The translations under genes were made by a program, and so were the position numbers. From Candidatus Aminicenantota bacterium (GTDB lineage Bacteria > Acidobacteriota > Aminicenantia > Aminicenantales > UBA4085), in the NCBI GenBank assembly GCA_026393895.1, contig JAPKZG010000040.1, positions 1 to 34,541 on the forward strand: DNA of 34,541 bases. Direction: 5' to 3'. Of the stretch, positions 23,074 to 31,207 are shown piece by piece. The notes beneath the pieces were generated by a model. The model saw only the letters and a program-made list of their open reading frames with translations. It was not told the DNA's origin and searched no databases. The stretch's first letter is position 1. Every line of letters begins with the position of its first letter.

Positions 23074-24162
23074 ATGAAACAAACCCGTTTCAACGCTCAT
23101 CATCGTAAACTTGGGGCGAAAATGGTCGAATTCTGCGGCTGGGACATGCCCGTCGAGTACAAGGGCATCATCGACGAGCACGTCGCCTGCCGGACGGCCG
23201 CCGGCCTCTTCGACGTCAGCCACATGGGTGAAATCCACGTCGCCGGCAAAGACGCGCTGGCGTTCGTCCAGTACATCTCTCCCAATGACGTGGCCCGCCT
23301 TTCGCCCGGAATGGTCCAGTATTCCGCCCTGATGACGGACAAGGGGACCTACGTCGACGACATGCTGGTCTACTGCGTCCACCCGGAGTTTTACCTGCTC
23401 GTCGTCAACGCCGCCAACACCGACAAGGACTTCGCTTATATCTTCGCCCGGAGGGGCCATTTTCAGGTCGCCCTCGACAACGCCTCGGACCGGTATAGCC
23501 AGATCGCCCTTCAGGGCCGTCAGGCGATCCCGATCCTCCAGCCGTTGACCGAGGTCCCTTTGGCCGGGATGAAATCCTTCACCTTCGCCTTCGGGAAGGT
23601 CGCCGGCAAGGAATGCCTCGTTTCCCGGACGGGCTACACGGGCGAGGACGGGTTTGAAGTCTACACGCTCGACCCCGACCCCGGGGTCATCTGGGACTCG
23701 ATCATGGAGAAAGGGACGCCCCTCGGGATGCAGCCGGTCGGGCTCGGTGCCCGGGACACGCTCCGGCTGGAGGCCCGGTTGCCCCTTTACGGCAACGACA
23801 TCGACGACACGACCACTCCGATCGAGGCCGATTTCAAGTGGATCATCAAGTTCAAGAAGGGCGACTTCCTCGGCCGCGACGTTTTGGTCAAACAGAACGA
23901 GCAGGGGATCACCCGCAAGCTCGTCGGCTTCGAGCTTCTGGACCGCGGAATCGCCCGGGCCCATTACCCGATCTTCGTTGACGGGGCTCCGGCCGGCCAG
24001 GTCTGCTCGGGGACTTTCGCCCCGTTTTTGAAGAAGAGCATCGGCACGGTTTACCTGCCGGTCAAGAAAAGTACCGTCGGGACCGAGTTCGAAATCGGGA
24101 TCCGGGACAAAAAGGTCACTGCCCGGGTCGTCCCCTCGCCTTTTTACAAACGGGATTATTGA
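23074..24162 (+). CDS. gcvT: Glycine cleavage system T protein (aminomethyltransferase)
   Basis: 362 residues, ATG at 23074 after an AAGGAAGGA ribosome-binding site. FNAHHRKLGAKMVEFCGWDMPVEY, RTAAGLFDVSHMGEI, YTGEDGFEVY and GLGARDTLRLEARLPLYGNDID are the standard GcvT folate-binding blocks, and the C-terminal barrel ends in SIGTVYLPVKKSTVGTEFEI. The enzyme transfers the methylene group from aminomethyl-lipoyl-GcvH to tetrahydrofolate and releases ammonia. Length is normal. It is the first gene of an unbroken operon with gcvH, gcvPA, gcvPB, glyQ and glyS. Confidence 0.97.
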   Translation: MKQTRFNAHHRKLGAKMVEFCGWDMPVEYKGIIDEHVACRTAAGLFDVSHMGEIHVAGKDALAFVQYISPNDVARLSPGMVQYSALMTDKGTYVDDMLVYCVHPEFYLLVVNAANTDKDFAYIFARRGHFQVALDNASDRYSQIALQGRQAIPILQPLTEVPLAGMKSFTFAFGKVAGKECLVSRTGYTGEDGFEVYTLDPDPGVIWDSIMEKGTPLGMQPVGLGARDTLRLEARLPLYGNDIDDTTTPIEADFKWIIKFKKGDFLGRDVLVKQNEQGITRKLVGFELLDRGIARAHYPIFVDGAPAGQVCSGTFAPFLKKSIGTVYLPVKKSTVGTEFEIGIRDKKVTARVVPSPFYKRDY

Positions 24163-24203
24163 GAATTTTCAGTCGAGACAACATCCATAAGGAGGCTGCA
24201 CGC

Positions 24204-24590
24204 ATGTATCCCCAAAATTTCAAATTCACGAAAGATCATGAATGGGCCAGGGTGGAAGGCGACCTCGCCGTCATCGGCATCAGCGATTTCGCCCAGAAAC
24301 ACCTCGGCGACGTCGTTTATGTCGATCTTCCGGCCGTCGGGACGCACCTGGCCGTCCACCAGACGATCGGCACGATCGAATCGGTCAAGGCCGTTTCCGA
24401 GGTCTTTTCGCCCGTTTCCGGCGAGGTCGTCGAAACGAACGCCGGCCTGGCCGACGCTCCCGAAACGATCAACCAGGACCCCCACGGCAACGGCTGGATC
24501 CTGAAGCTGAAGATGGCGAACAAGGGAGATTTGGACGCCCTCATGGCCACGCCCGACTACGAGAAATATCTCGAAGGTCTCGAGCATTAA
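24204..24590 (+). CDS. gcvH: Glycine cleavage system H protein
   Basis: 128 residues from ATG 24204, right after AAGGAGG; the frame is open from 24159 but without a start signal. YPQNFKFTKDHEWARVEGD is the usual opening, and the lipoylated lysine is K62 in TIESVKAVSEVFSPVSGEV. It shuttles the aminomethyl group between the P, T and L proteins. There is no lipoate ligase or dihydrolipoyl dehydrogenase (L protein) gene in the window, so those are supplied elsewhere. It lies 41 nt after gcvT and 21 nt before gcvPA. Confidence 0.97.
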   Translation: MYPQNFKFTKDHEWARVEGDLAVIGISDFAQKHLGDVVYVDLPAVGTHLAVHQTIGTIESVKAVSEVFSPVSGEVVETNAGLADAPETINQDPHGNGWILKLKMANKGDLDALMATPDYEKYLEGLEH

Positions 24591-24611
24591 TCCCCGGGTC
24601 GAACGCGGATC

Positions 24612-25958
24612 ATGAGCTATATTGCGCTGAGCGATCAAGACAAAAAGGAGATGCTCGCGCGCGTCGGGGCGTCCTCGGTGGATGAGCTTTTTTGCTGCAT
24701 CCCCGAGGGCTCGCGGCTGCGCCGGGATCTCGACCTGCCTGCGGCCATGTCCGAGCCGGAGCTTCTCCGGCACATGGAAGGCGTCGCCGGCCGGACCACC
24801 TACGGGCAATACCGGTCATTTCTGGGGGGCGGGGCGTATCATCATTTCATCCCCACGGTCGTCGACTCGTTAAGCTCGCGAACCGAATTCGTCACGCCCT
24901 ACACGCCCTACCAGCCGGAGGTCAGCCAGGGAACGCTTCAGGTCATCTTCGAATACCAGACCCTGATCTGCCGGTTGACGGGGATGGACGTCGGGAACGC
25001 CTCCCTCTATGACGGCGCTTCGGCCGCGGCCGAAGCCGCCCTCATGGCCCAGCGGCTGACCCACCGGGCCCGCATCCTCGTCGCCCGCTCCGTCCATCCC
25101 CAGTACCGCGAAACCATCCGGTCCCTGACCCGCAACCTCCGCTTGGCCGTCGAGGAAGTCGGGTTCGGCGATTGCGGCGGCCTCAAGTCGGCCGAACTGC
25201 GGGAGAAAATGGGGCCGGACGTCTGCGGACTCATCGTTCAGTCGCCTAATTTCTTCGGCGTCGTCGAGGATTTGGCCGGGCTCTCCGGGATCGTCCACGA
25301 GCACAAGGCGATGATGATCGTCGGGGTGGCTGAGGGGATCTCCCTCGGGATCCTCGAAGCGCCCGGAAAACTCGGGGCCGACATCGTCTGCGGGGAGGCC
25401 CAATCGTTCGGCATCCCGCCCTCGTTCGGCGGGCCGGGGCTCGGGTTCATGGGGTGCAAGAAGGAATTTCTCCGTCAGCTGCCCGGCCGGATCTGCGGCC
25501 TCACGAAGGACGTCGACGGGAAACGGGGCTTCGTCCTGACGCTCTCGACCCGCGAGCAGCACATCCGCCGGGAAAAGGCGACCTCGAACATTTGCTCCAA
25601 TCAGGGCTGGTGCGCCCTTCGGGCGACGATTTATCTCGAGACGGTCGGGAAGACCGGCCTCCGGGAAATCGCCGTTCAAAACGTCCAGAAAGCGGCCTAC
25701 GCCTCCGGCCGGCTGGCGGCCGTCCGCGGCATCAAGCTTCGTTTCAGCGGAAAGACGTTCAACGAGTTCGTCCTCGAACTTCCCCGGGACGCCGCCGCCG
25801 TCGCCGCGGCCTTGCGGGCCAAGGGCATCCTCGCCGGCCTGGGGCTGGCCCCGGCTTATCCCGAACTTCCGAATGCGCTGCTCGTCTGCGTGACCGAGGT
25901 TCAAACCCGGGAGGGGATCGATCATCTGGCGGCCGCCCTCGAGGAGGTCCTCCGATGA
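24612..25958 (+). CDS. gcvPA: Glycine dehydrogenase (decarboxylating) subunit 1
   Basis: 448 residues. The opening SYIALSDQDKKEMLARVGASSVDELF, then YGQYRSFLGGGAYHHFIPTVVD, TPYTPYQPEVSQGTLQVIFEYQT and NASLYDGASAAAEAALMA, identify the N-terminal half of the P protein in its split form. This subunit lacks the cofactor-binding lysine and works only as a complex with GcvPB, giving the pyridoxal-phosphate enzyme that decarboxylates glycine onto lipoyl-GcvH. The split PA/PB arrangement is typical of many anaerobes and thermophiles. Its stop codon overlaps the gcvPB start (ATGA), implying translational coupling of the two subunits. Confidence 0.97.
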   Translation: MSYIALSDQDKKEMLARVGASSVDELFCCIPEGSRLRRDLDLPAAMSEPELLRHMEGVAGRTTYGQYRSFLGGGAYHHFIPTVVDSLSSRTEFVTPYTPYQPEVSQGTLQVIFEYQTLICRLTGMDVGNASLYDGASAAAEAALMAQRLTHRARILVARSVHPQYRETIRSLTRNLRLAVEEVGFGDCGGLKSAELREKMGPDVCGLIVQSPNFFGVVEDLAGLSGIVHEHKAMMIVGVAEGISLGILEAPGKLGADIVCGEAQSFGIPPSFGGPGLGFMGCKKEFLRQLPGRICGLTKDVDGKRGFVLTLSTREQHIRREKATSNICSNQGWCALRATIYLETVGKTGLREIAVQNVQKAAYASGRLAAVRGIKLRFSGKTFNEFVLELPRDAAAVAAALRAKGILAGLGLAPAYPELPNALLVCVTEVQTREGIDHLAAALEEVLR

Positions 25959-27409
25959 TCCGCGAACCGCTCATTTTCGAAATCAGCGCTCCGGGCAAAA
26001 CCGCCTTCACGCTTCCGAAACTCGACGTTCCGTCGAACGCCGGGGTGCTTGACGGGCTCGCTGTCCGGCCCGATATCCCCGACTTTCCCCAGGTTTCCGA
26101 AGTCGAAGTGGTCCGCCATTTCACCCGGCTCTCCCAGCAGAACTACTGCGTCGACCTCGGCCTTTATCCCCTGGGATCCTGCACGATGAAGTACAATCCG
26201 AAGGTCAACGATAAAATCGTCACCTTCCCCGGGTTTGCGGAGACGCATCCTCTCGCCCCCGCCGAAACCGTCCAGGGAAACTTCGAAGTCCTGCATCGCA
26301 TGGAGCGCATGCTCTGCGAGATCACCGGCTTCGACGCCTTCACCCTTCAGCCTTCGGCCGGCGCCCAGGGCGAACTCGTCGGGATCATGCTGGTCCGGGC
26401 ATATCACGAGGCCAAGGGCATACCCCGCAAATACGTCCTCATCCCCGATTCCGCCCACGGGACCAATCCCTCCAGCGCCCACCTGAGCGGCTACGAGGTC
26501 AGGGAGATCAAATCGAACGCTTCCGGCCGGATCGATCTGGCCGCGCTCGAGCAGGCGATGACCGAAGAGGTCGCGGCTCTGATGGTCACCAACCCGAACA
26601 CCCTGGGCGTTTTCGAATCGGACATCTGCAAAATCGCGGACATCGTCCACGGCAAGGGCGGCCTGCTTTACATGGACGGGGCCAATATGAACGCCCTGGC
26701 GGGTATCGCCCGGCCGGGCGATTTCGGCGTCGACGTCCTTCATCTGAACCTTCATAAGACCTTCGCCACCCCGCACGGCGGCGGCGGCCCCGGGTCGGGG
26801 CCGGTCGGGGTCAAGAAAATCCTGGAACCGTTCCTGCCGGTCCCGGTCGTGAAAAAGAAGGGGGCGGAGTACGCCCTCGATTTCGACCGGCCGCGGAGCA
26901 TCGGCCGGGTCCGGTCGTTTTACGGGAACTTCCTGGTCATCGTGAAAGCGATGGCTTACATCCTGTCGCTCGGCCCGAAGGGCGTCCGGGAGATCGCCGA
27001 AATCGCGGTTCTCAACGCCAACTACATCCGCAAGGGCCTCGAAGGCGTGTACGACCTCCAGTACGGCACCGCCTCCATGCACGAGGTCGTCTTCTCGGAT
27101 AAAATCCAGAAGGACGCCTACGGAGTGACGAACCTGGACATCGCCAAGCGGCTGATCGACTACGGGTTCCATCCGCCGACGATGTCCTTCCCCCTGATCG
27201 TCCACGGCGCGCTGATGATCGAGCCGACCGAGACCGAAAGCCGCCGGGACCTTGACCAATTCATCGAGGCGATGAAAACTATCGCCCGGGAGGCCGCCGA
27301 AAACGCGGCCGTCCTCAAAGCGGCGCCGCATCAGACGTACGTCCGCCGGCTGGACGAGACGGCCGCGGCCCGCAATCCGATCGTCACCTGGGAGCGCGAC
27401 AAAGTCTGA
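25955..27409 (+). CDS. gcvPB: Glycine dehydrogenase (decarboxylating) subunit 2
   Basis: 484 residues from ATG 25955 overlapping the gcvPA stop; the frame is open much further upstream (from 25454), but that part is a shadow of gcvPA. LGLYPLGSCTMKYNPKVND, LQPSAGAQGELVGIML, DSAHGTNPSSAHLSGY and LNLHKTFATPHGGGGPGSGP are the characteristic blocks; K268 in NLHKTF is the pyridoxal-phosphate lysine. Together with GcvPA it decarboxylates glycine. Its stop overlaps the glyQ start (TGATG). Confidence 0.97.
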   Translation: MIREPLIFEISAPGKTAFTLPKLDVPSNAGVLDGLAVRPDIPDFPQVSEVEVVRHFTRLSQQNYCVDLGLYPLGSCTMKYNPKVNDKIVTFPGFAETHPLAPAETVQGNFEVLHRMERMLCEITGFDAFTLQPSAGAQGELVGIMLVRAYHEAKGIPRKYVLIPDSAHGTNPSSAHLSGYEVREIKSNASGRIDLAALEQAMTEEVAALMVTNPNTLGVFESDICKIADIVHGKGGLLYMDGANMNALAGIARPGDFGVDVLHLNLHKTFATPHGGGGPGSGPVGVKKILEPFLPVPVVKKKGAEYALDFDRPRSIGRVRSFYGNFLVIVKAMAYILSLGPKGVREIAEIAVLNANYIRKGLEGVYDLQYGTASMHEVVFSDKIQKDAYGVTNLDIAKRLIDYGFHPPTMSFPLIVHGALMIEPTETESRRDLDQFIEAMKTIAREAAENAAVLKAAPHQTYVRRLDETAAARNPIVTWERDKV

Positions 27410-28269
27410 TGAGTCTTCAACGCCTGATCCTGAACCTGCACCATTTCTGGGCGGGCCAGGGCTGTGACCTGGCTCCGACCTACGACGTCGAAGTCGGTGC
27501 GGGGACGATGACCCCGGACACGTTTTTCCGGGTGCTCGGCCCGCGGCCCTGGCGGACGGCCTACGTCCAGCCGGCGCGGCGCCCGACCGACGGCCGGTAC
27601 GGAGACAATCCCAACCGCGTCCAGAAACACCACCAATACCAGGTCATCATCAAGCCCTCGCCGGCCGACATCCAGAGCGTCTACGTCCGAAGCCTCGGGG
27701 CCTGCGGCATCGACCTCCACGACCACGATCTGCGTTTCGACGAGGACGACTGGGAGTCACCGACGATCGGCGCCTGGGGGGTGGGCTGGCAGGTTATGCT
27801 TGACGGCCTCGAAGTCTCCCAGTTCACCTATTTTCAGCAGGCCGGGGGCCTGGAGGTTTCGCCGATCCCGGTCGAAATCACCTACGGGTTGGAGCGGTTG
27901 GAAATGTTCATCGAGGGCAAGGACGATATCTACGACCTTCAATGGTCCGATGACGTCACCTACCGCGACCTGCGTCTGGACGAGGAGCGGCAATTTTCGG
28001 ACTATAACTTCAACCGGGCTACGGTCAAGACGCTCCGGTCCCAATTCGCCTCGTCCGAAAAAGAGGCGAAGATGCTGGTCGAAAAACGCCTGCCGCTGCC
28101 TGCCTACGACCAGTGCCTCAAATGCTCCCATTTGTTCAACCTGCTTGACGCCCGCGGGGCGATCAGCGTGACCGAACGGGTCAAAATGATCGCCCAGATC
28201 CGGACGCTCGTCGCCCAGGTCGCCCGGGTCTTCGTCGCTCCGGACTCCCCGGCGGAAGGAGCGGCCTGA
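27409..28269 (+). CDS. glyQ: Glycyl-tRNA synthetase alpha subunit
   Basis: 286 residues. LNLHHFWAGQGCDLAPTYDVEVGAGTM, RPWRTAYVQPARRPTDGRYGDNPNR and the class II segments WEVPTIGAWG-like DWESPTIGAWGVGWQVML and ITYGLERLEMF are diagnostic of the alpha chain of the heterotetrameric bacterial enzyme. It holds the aminoacylation active site. The ATG shares its A with the gcvPB stop codon, and its own stop overlaps the glyS start in the same TGATG way, so glyQ and glyS are translationally coupled to the glycine-cleavage genes. Confidence 0.97.
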   Translation: MSLQRLILNLHHFWAGQGCDLAPTYDVEVGAGTMTPDTFFRVLGPRPWRTAYVQPARRPTDGRYGDNPNRVQKHHQYQVIIKPSPADIQSVYVRSLGACGIDLHDHDLRFDEDDWESPTIGAWGVGWQVMLDGLEVSQFTYFQQAGGLEVSPIPVEITYGLERLEMFIEGKDDIYDLQWSDDVTYRDLRLDEERQFSDYNFNRATVKTLRSQFASSEKEAKMLVEKRLPLPAYDQCLKCSHLFNLLDARGAISVTERVKMIAQIRTLVAQVARVFVAPDSPAEGAA

Positions 28270-30347
28270 TGGAATTCCTGCTGGAAATCAAAGTCGAGGA
28301 AATGCCGCTGGCCCATGTCCGGACCGCCCTGGAGGACATGTCCGAGAAACTGAAAAAAGAACTGGCCTCGGCCAGGATTTCCTGCGACGGCCTGCGAAGA
28401 TTTTCGACCACCCGGCGGTTGATCCTGACGGCGGATTTGGCCGCCGGCCAGGCCGACCGGGACGAATTGATCACCGGTCCGCCCAAGGCGGCGGCCTTCG
28501 CCGCCGACGGGACCCCGACTCCGGCCGCGCTCGGCTTCGCCCGGAGCAAGGGTGTGGACGTGTCCCAATTGCAGGTCGTGACGACCGAAAAAGGCGAATA
28601 CGTCGGCGTCCGAAAGGCGGTCAAGGGACGATCGGCGGCCGACATCCTGGCCGAAACGCTTCCTTCGATCATCACCTCGCTTTCCTTCCCGAAAATGATG
28701 CGCTGGGGGATGGGTTCGCTCCGCTTTTCCCGGCCGATCAGAGGACTTCTGTGCCTGTTGGACGGAAACACGGTGTCGTTTTCCCTGGACGGGCTTGTCT
28801 CCGGAAACCGGACGACCGGTCATAAGCTTCACGCCCCGGAGGACATCGAAGTCCGTTCGTTCGAGGAATACCGCGCGAAATTGCGGGAGCGTTTCGTCGT
28901 CGTGGACGCCGACGAGCGAAAGGCCTCGATTCTCCGCCAGATTGCGGCGCTGGTCGAGCCGGTGAAGGCCGAAATGTATCCCGACCCGGCGTTGCTGGAC
29001 AAACTGGCCAATGACGTCGAGTCGCCGTTTGTCGTGATGGGGTCCTTTCCGGATTACTTCCTCCAGCTTCCCCTCGAAGTCCTGAGCACGGCCATGCGGG
29101 AAGGCCAGAAGCTATTTTCCGTGATCCGTTCGGGAAAGCAGCTGCCGTTGTTTCTCGGCGTGGCCGACGTCGTCGGGGATCCTAAGGGGTTCATCCGTAC
29201 GGGCCACGAACGCGTGCTCAAGGCCCGTTTGGCCGACGCCCGGTTCTTCTGGGACCAGGACCTCAAGGCGGGCTTCAAGAAACGCGCGCCCCGGTTGAAA
29301 CAGGTTTTGTTCCAGGAAAAACTGGGTTCGTACGAAGACAAGGCAGCCCGGCTCGAAAAGATCGTCGCTTATCTGTGCTGGAAGGTCGAGACCTGCAAAT
29401 CGGCCAGGGAATTGGCCGCCGCGGCCGTCCTGTGCAAAGTCGACCTGGTGACGGACATGGTCCGGGAATTCCCGGCTCTCCAGGGGACGATGGGCGGGCT
29501 GTACGCGAAAGCCGAGGGCTTCCCGCCGCCGGTGGTCCGGGCCGTGGCCGAACATTATCTTCCCGTCAGCGCCGACGATCCATCGCCGGCGAGCCTCGAA
29601 GGCGCGATCCTCTCGCTGGCCGATAAACTCGATTCGATCGTCGGCGTTATCGGCATCGGCGTTCAAACGACGGGTTCGAGCGATCCCTTCGGCCTGCGGC
29701 GGAACGCCCAAGGCGTCTGCAAGATCGTCCTCGACAAAAAATTCAGCCTTCCCTTCGATCGTCTCGTGGAGAAGGTCATCTCCGTTTACGGCGATAAAAT
29801 CAAACGGCCCAAGGCCGAGATCCTCGACCAGCTCCGGGAATTTTTTTCCGGGCGGCTGCGGTATCTCCTGGAACGCGAGGGCATCCGTTACGATTTGATC
29901 AACGCCGCCCTCGGAGCCGGTATGGACGACCTCTATCGTGTCGCCCTCCGGGCGAGGGCCCTGGACGTCCTGAAGGCCGGGCCCCAGTTCGAGCCGTTGA
30001 TCCTGATGGCCAAGCGGGTGAACAACATCCTGGCCGGACAGACGGCGCCGGCGGTCAACCCGGACCACTTCGTCGAAAAGGCGGAGAAGGAGCTTTACGC
30101 GACGTTCACGATCATCAAGGAGAACGTCGGCCCGATGATTGCCAAGGGCGATTTCGTCCAGGCCCAGAAAATCGTGTTTCGCCTCCAGCCGGCCCTCAAT
30201 GCCTTCTTCGAAAAAGTGATGGTTATGGCCGAGGAGCCCAAGCTGCGGAAAAACCGTCTGGCGCTGCTGCAAACGATTCATAAAATGTTGCTGCGGATCG
30301 CCGACTACGCCCAGGTGGTGGTCGAAGGGGAGAAGACCGGAAAATAA
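28269..30347 (+). CDS. glyS: Glycyl-tRNA synthetase beta subunit
   Basis: 692 residues, of normal length. The start MEFLLEIKVEEMPLAHVRTALE (N-terminal fold), FPKMMRWGMGSLRFSRPIRGLLCLLDG, FVVMGSFPDYFLQLPLEVL and FLGVADVVGDPKGFIRTGHERVLKARLADARFFWDQDLK are the usual beta-chain blocks; DKLDSIVGVIGIGVQTTGSSDPFGLRRNAQGV is the HD-like part; a DALR-like anticodon-binding domain ends the protein. It supplies tRNA-Gly recognition. It is the last gene of the operon; no convincing terminator is visible in the 27 nt before the convergent PilZ gene. Confidence 0.97.
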   Translation: MEFLLEIKVEEMPLAHVRTALEDMSEKLKKELASARISCDGLRRFSTTRRLILTADLAAGQADRDELITGPPKAAAFAADGTPTPAALGFARSKGVDVSQLQVVTTEKGEYVGVRKAVKGRSAADILAETLPSIITSLSFPKMMRWGMGSLRFSRPIRGLLCLLDGNTVSFSLDGLVSGNRTTGHKLHAPEDIEVRSFEEYRAKLRERFVVVDADERKASILRQIAALVEPVKAEMYPDPALLDKLANDVESPFVVMGSFPDYFLQLPLEVLSTAMREGQKLFSVIRSGKQLPLFLGVADVVGDPKGFIRTGHERVLKARLADARFFWDQDLKAGFKKRAPRLKQVLFQEKLGSYEDKAARLEKIVAYLCWKVETCKSARELAAAAVLCKVDLVTDMVREFPALQGTMGGLYAKAEGFPPPVVRAVAEHYLPVSADDPSPASLEGAILSLADKLDSIVGVIGIGVQTTGSSDPFGLRRNAQGVCKIVLDKKFSLPFDRLVEKVISVYGDKIKRPKAEILDQLREFFSGRLRYLLEREGIRYDLINAALGAGMDDLYRVALRARALDVLKAGPQFEPLILMAKRVNNILAGQTAPAVNPDHFVEKAEKELYATFTIIKENVGPMIAKGDFVQAQKIVFRLQPALNAFFEKVMVMAEEPKLRKNRLALLQTIHKMLLRIADYAQVVVEGEKTGK

Positions 30348-30374
30348 GCGCCGGCCGGACCCGGTCGGAAAAGA

Positions 30375-30821
30375 TCAGACTTCGAAGGTACCGTCGCGGC
30401 GGCCGCCCGTTTCGTCCTTGATGATCGTCGTCTCGTCCATGAATTTCTGTTCGTAAGAGATGATCTTGACGAGGTTGCCCGGGTAATTCATGTCCTTTTT
30501 CTCGCCGTAGGGCAGAAACTGGACGCCGAGCTGGTATTTGTAGCTTTGGCCGGGATTACTGGCGAACCAGCGGACGATCCCGTCCATTTTCAGAGGGGAG
30601 GGATCTCCCGGGACCTGAACGCTGAGATGGATGCGAGTGTCCAAATCCAGCATTTCCTGGGAGAGAAAACGGATGCCGCCCCGGCTGATGTCCAACATCG
30701 GAAGAAATTCCGCCCCGTAGGTGCTTTTCTTGAATAGGCCTTTCTCTTTTCTGAAGGCGATCGTCGCGCCGGGGATGCGGAACCGGGCACAGGTGCGTTT
30801 TTCCAATACATCTTCCGACAT
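30375..30821 (-). CDS. PilZ-domain (c-di-GMP-binding) protein
   Basis: 148 residues from ATG 30821 with a GGGAGGCG ribosome-binding site; an upstream ATG at 30842 lacks one. The N-terminal R9-x3-R13 (KRTCARFR) and D44-x-S46-x2-G49 (MLDISRGGIRF) are the two PilZ c-di-GMP-binding motifs, followed by the barrel strands (LHLSV-like IHLSVQVPGD, KMDGIVRWFA, YQLGVQFLPY). It is a single-domain PilZ adaptor with a roughly 25-residue polar tail. No cyclase or phosphodiesterase is encoded here, so its partner is unknown. Confidence 0.88.
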   Translation of the reverse strand: MSEDVLEKRTCARFRIPGATIAFRKEKGLFKKSTYGAEFLPMLDISRGGIRFLSQEMLDLDTRIHLSVQVPGDPSPLKMDGIVRWFASNPGQSYKYQLGVQFLPYGEKKDMNYPGNLVKIISYEQKFMDETTIIKDETGGRRDGTFEV

Positions 30822-30862
30822 GAACGCCTCCCTGGTGTCCAAATCTTCCGATTCTCAGGCAT

Positions 30863-30891
30863 AAGATAGCCCAAGCGTAAATAAATGTAAA
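30863..30891 (-). promoter_or_regulatory. Probable promoter of the PilZ gene
   Basis: Minus-strand TTTACA (30891-30886), 17-bp spacer, TATCTT (30868-30863), about 42 nt before the start. An alternative TTGACT lies 5 bp further upstream but with poor spacing. Confidence 0.45.
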
Positions 30892-30906
30892 GTCAAGAGG
30901 ACTCCC

Positions 30907-30940
30907 TTGAGAGGGAACCCTTACATGGTTTCCCTCTCAA
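30907..30940. repeat. 11-bp perfect inverted repeat (hairpin 1)
   Basis: TTGAGAGGGAA (30907-30917) and TTCCCTCTCAA (30930-30940) pair perfectly, with two further C-G pairs inside after a one-base bulge. There is no T-run directly after it on either strand, so it is not a standard intrinsic terminator. Confidence 0.75.
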
Positions 30941-30942
30941 CG

Positions 30943-30980
30943 GACTGCAGCCCCGCACTTTCAGACGCGGGGCCAGTCCT
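30943..30980. repeat. GC-rich bulged stem (hairpin 2)
   Basis: GGACTG then, after a 2-nt bulge, GCCCCGC, with the matching arm GCGGGGC-CAGTCC. This gives 13 base pairs around a 10-nt loop. It begins two bases after hairpin 1, so the two would stack in one RNA. Confidence 0.7.
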
Positions 30981-30990
30981 GCTCACCCTC
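30973..30990 (+). repeat. Direct repeat copy A (CCAGTCCTGCTCAC)
   Basis: 14 identical bases shared with copy B at 31049, then one mismatch and CTC (17 of 18 identical). The first copy overlaps the right arm of hairpin 2. Confidence 0.75.
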
Positions 30991-31048
30991 CATAGAAGCC
31001 ATACGCGATGACTTATCTTAGACAGCGTCTGAACCTATGACCATAAAA

Positions 31049-31066
31049 CCAGTCCTGCTCACGCTC
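31049..31066 (+). repeat. Direct repeat copy B (CCAGTCCTGCTCAC)
   Basis: Second copy, 76 bp after copy A. The flanks on either side are not clearly alike. Confidence 0.75.
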
Positions 31067-31180
31067 TGTGGCCTTGCCACGTCCTCCGCGACCTTTGGGA
31101 GCTCAGGCCGCGGCCGGAGGGAGGGATTCGACCATGGAGAAGTCTGGGTCATGGGTCTGCCTTTCCGGGGGAAAAAGGCA

Positions 31181-31186
31181 TATAAT
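31181..31186 (+). promoter_or_regulatory. glgC: Consensus -10 of glgC
   Basis: TATAAT at 31181-31186, 21 nt before the ATG at 31208, followed by GGAAAGGAGG as ribosome-binding site. No good -35 is visible, so the promoter may need an activator. Confidence 0.45.
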
Positions 31187-31207
31187 GGGGGAGGAAAGGA
31201 GGCGCGC

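Larger units (their letters stand above)
30901..31180. other. Gene-free structured intergenic region between the PilZ gene and glgC
   Basis: No open frame here has both a start signal and recognisable content. The stretch holds two hairpins, a repeated 14-mer and a distant 9-bp inverted repeat (TTCAGACGC at 30960-30968 and GCGTCTGAA at 31025-31033), each described separately. The composition looks unlike the dense coding DNA around it. It could be a non-coding RNA gene, the remains of a mobile element, or both; I do not recognise the family. Confidence 0.45.

Noticed and set aside
24870-27331. Minus-strand open frames of 351 and 469 codons opposite gcvPA and gcvPB
   Set aside because: The plus-strand genes are unambiguous; these are shadows.
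29112-30281. Minus-strand open frame of 389 codons
   Set aside because: It is antisense to glyS, with the same shadow composition.
31037-31207. Upstream extension of the glgC frame as an N-terminal part
   Set aside because: The strong ribosome-binding site and the conserved GlgC start both fit ATG 31208, and the TATAAT element lies inside the extension.
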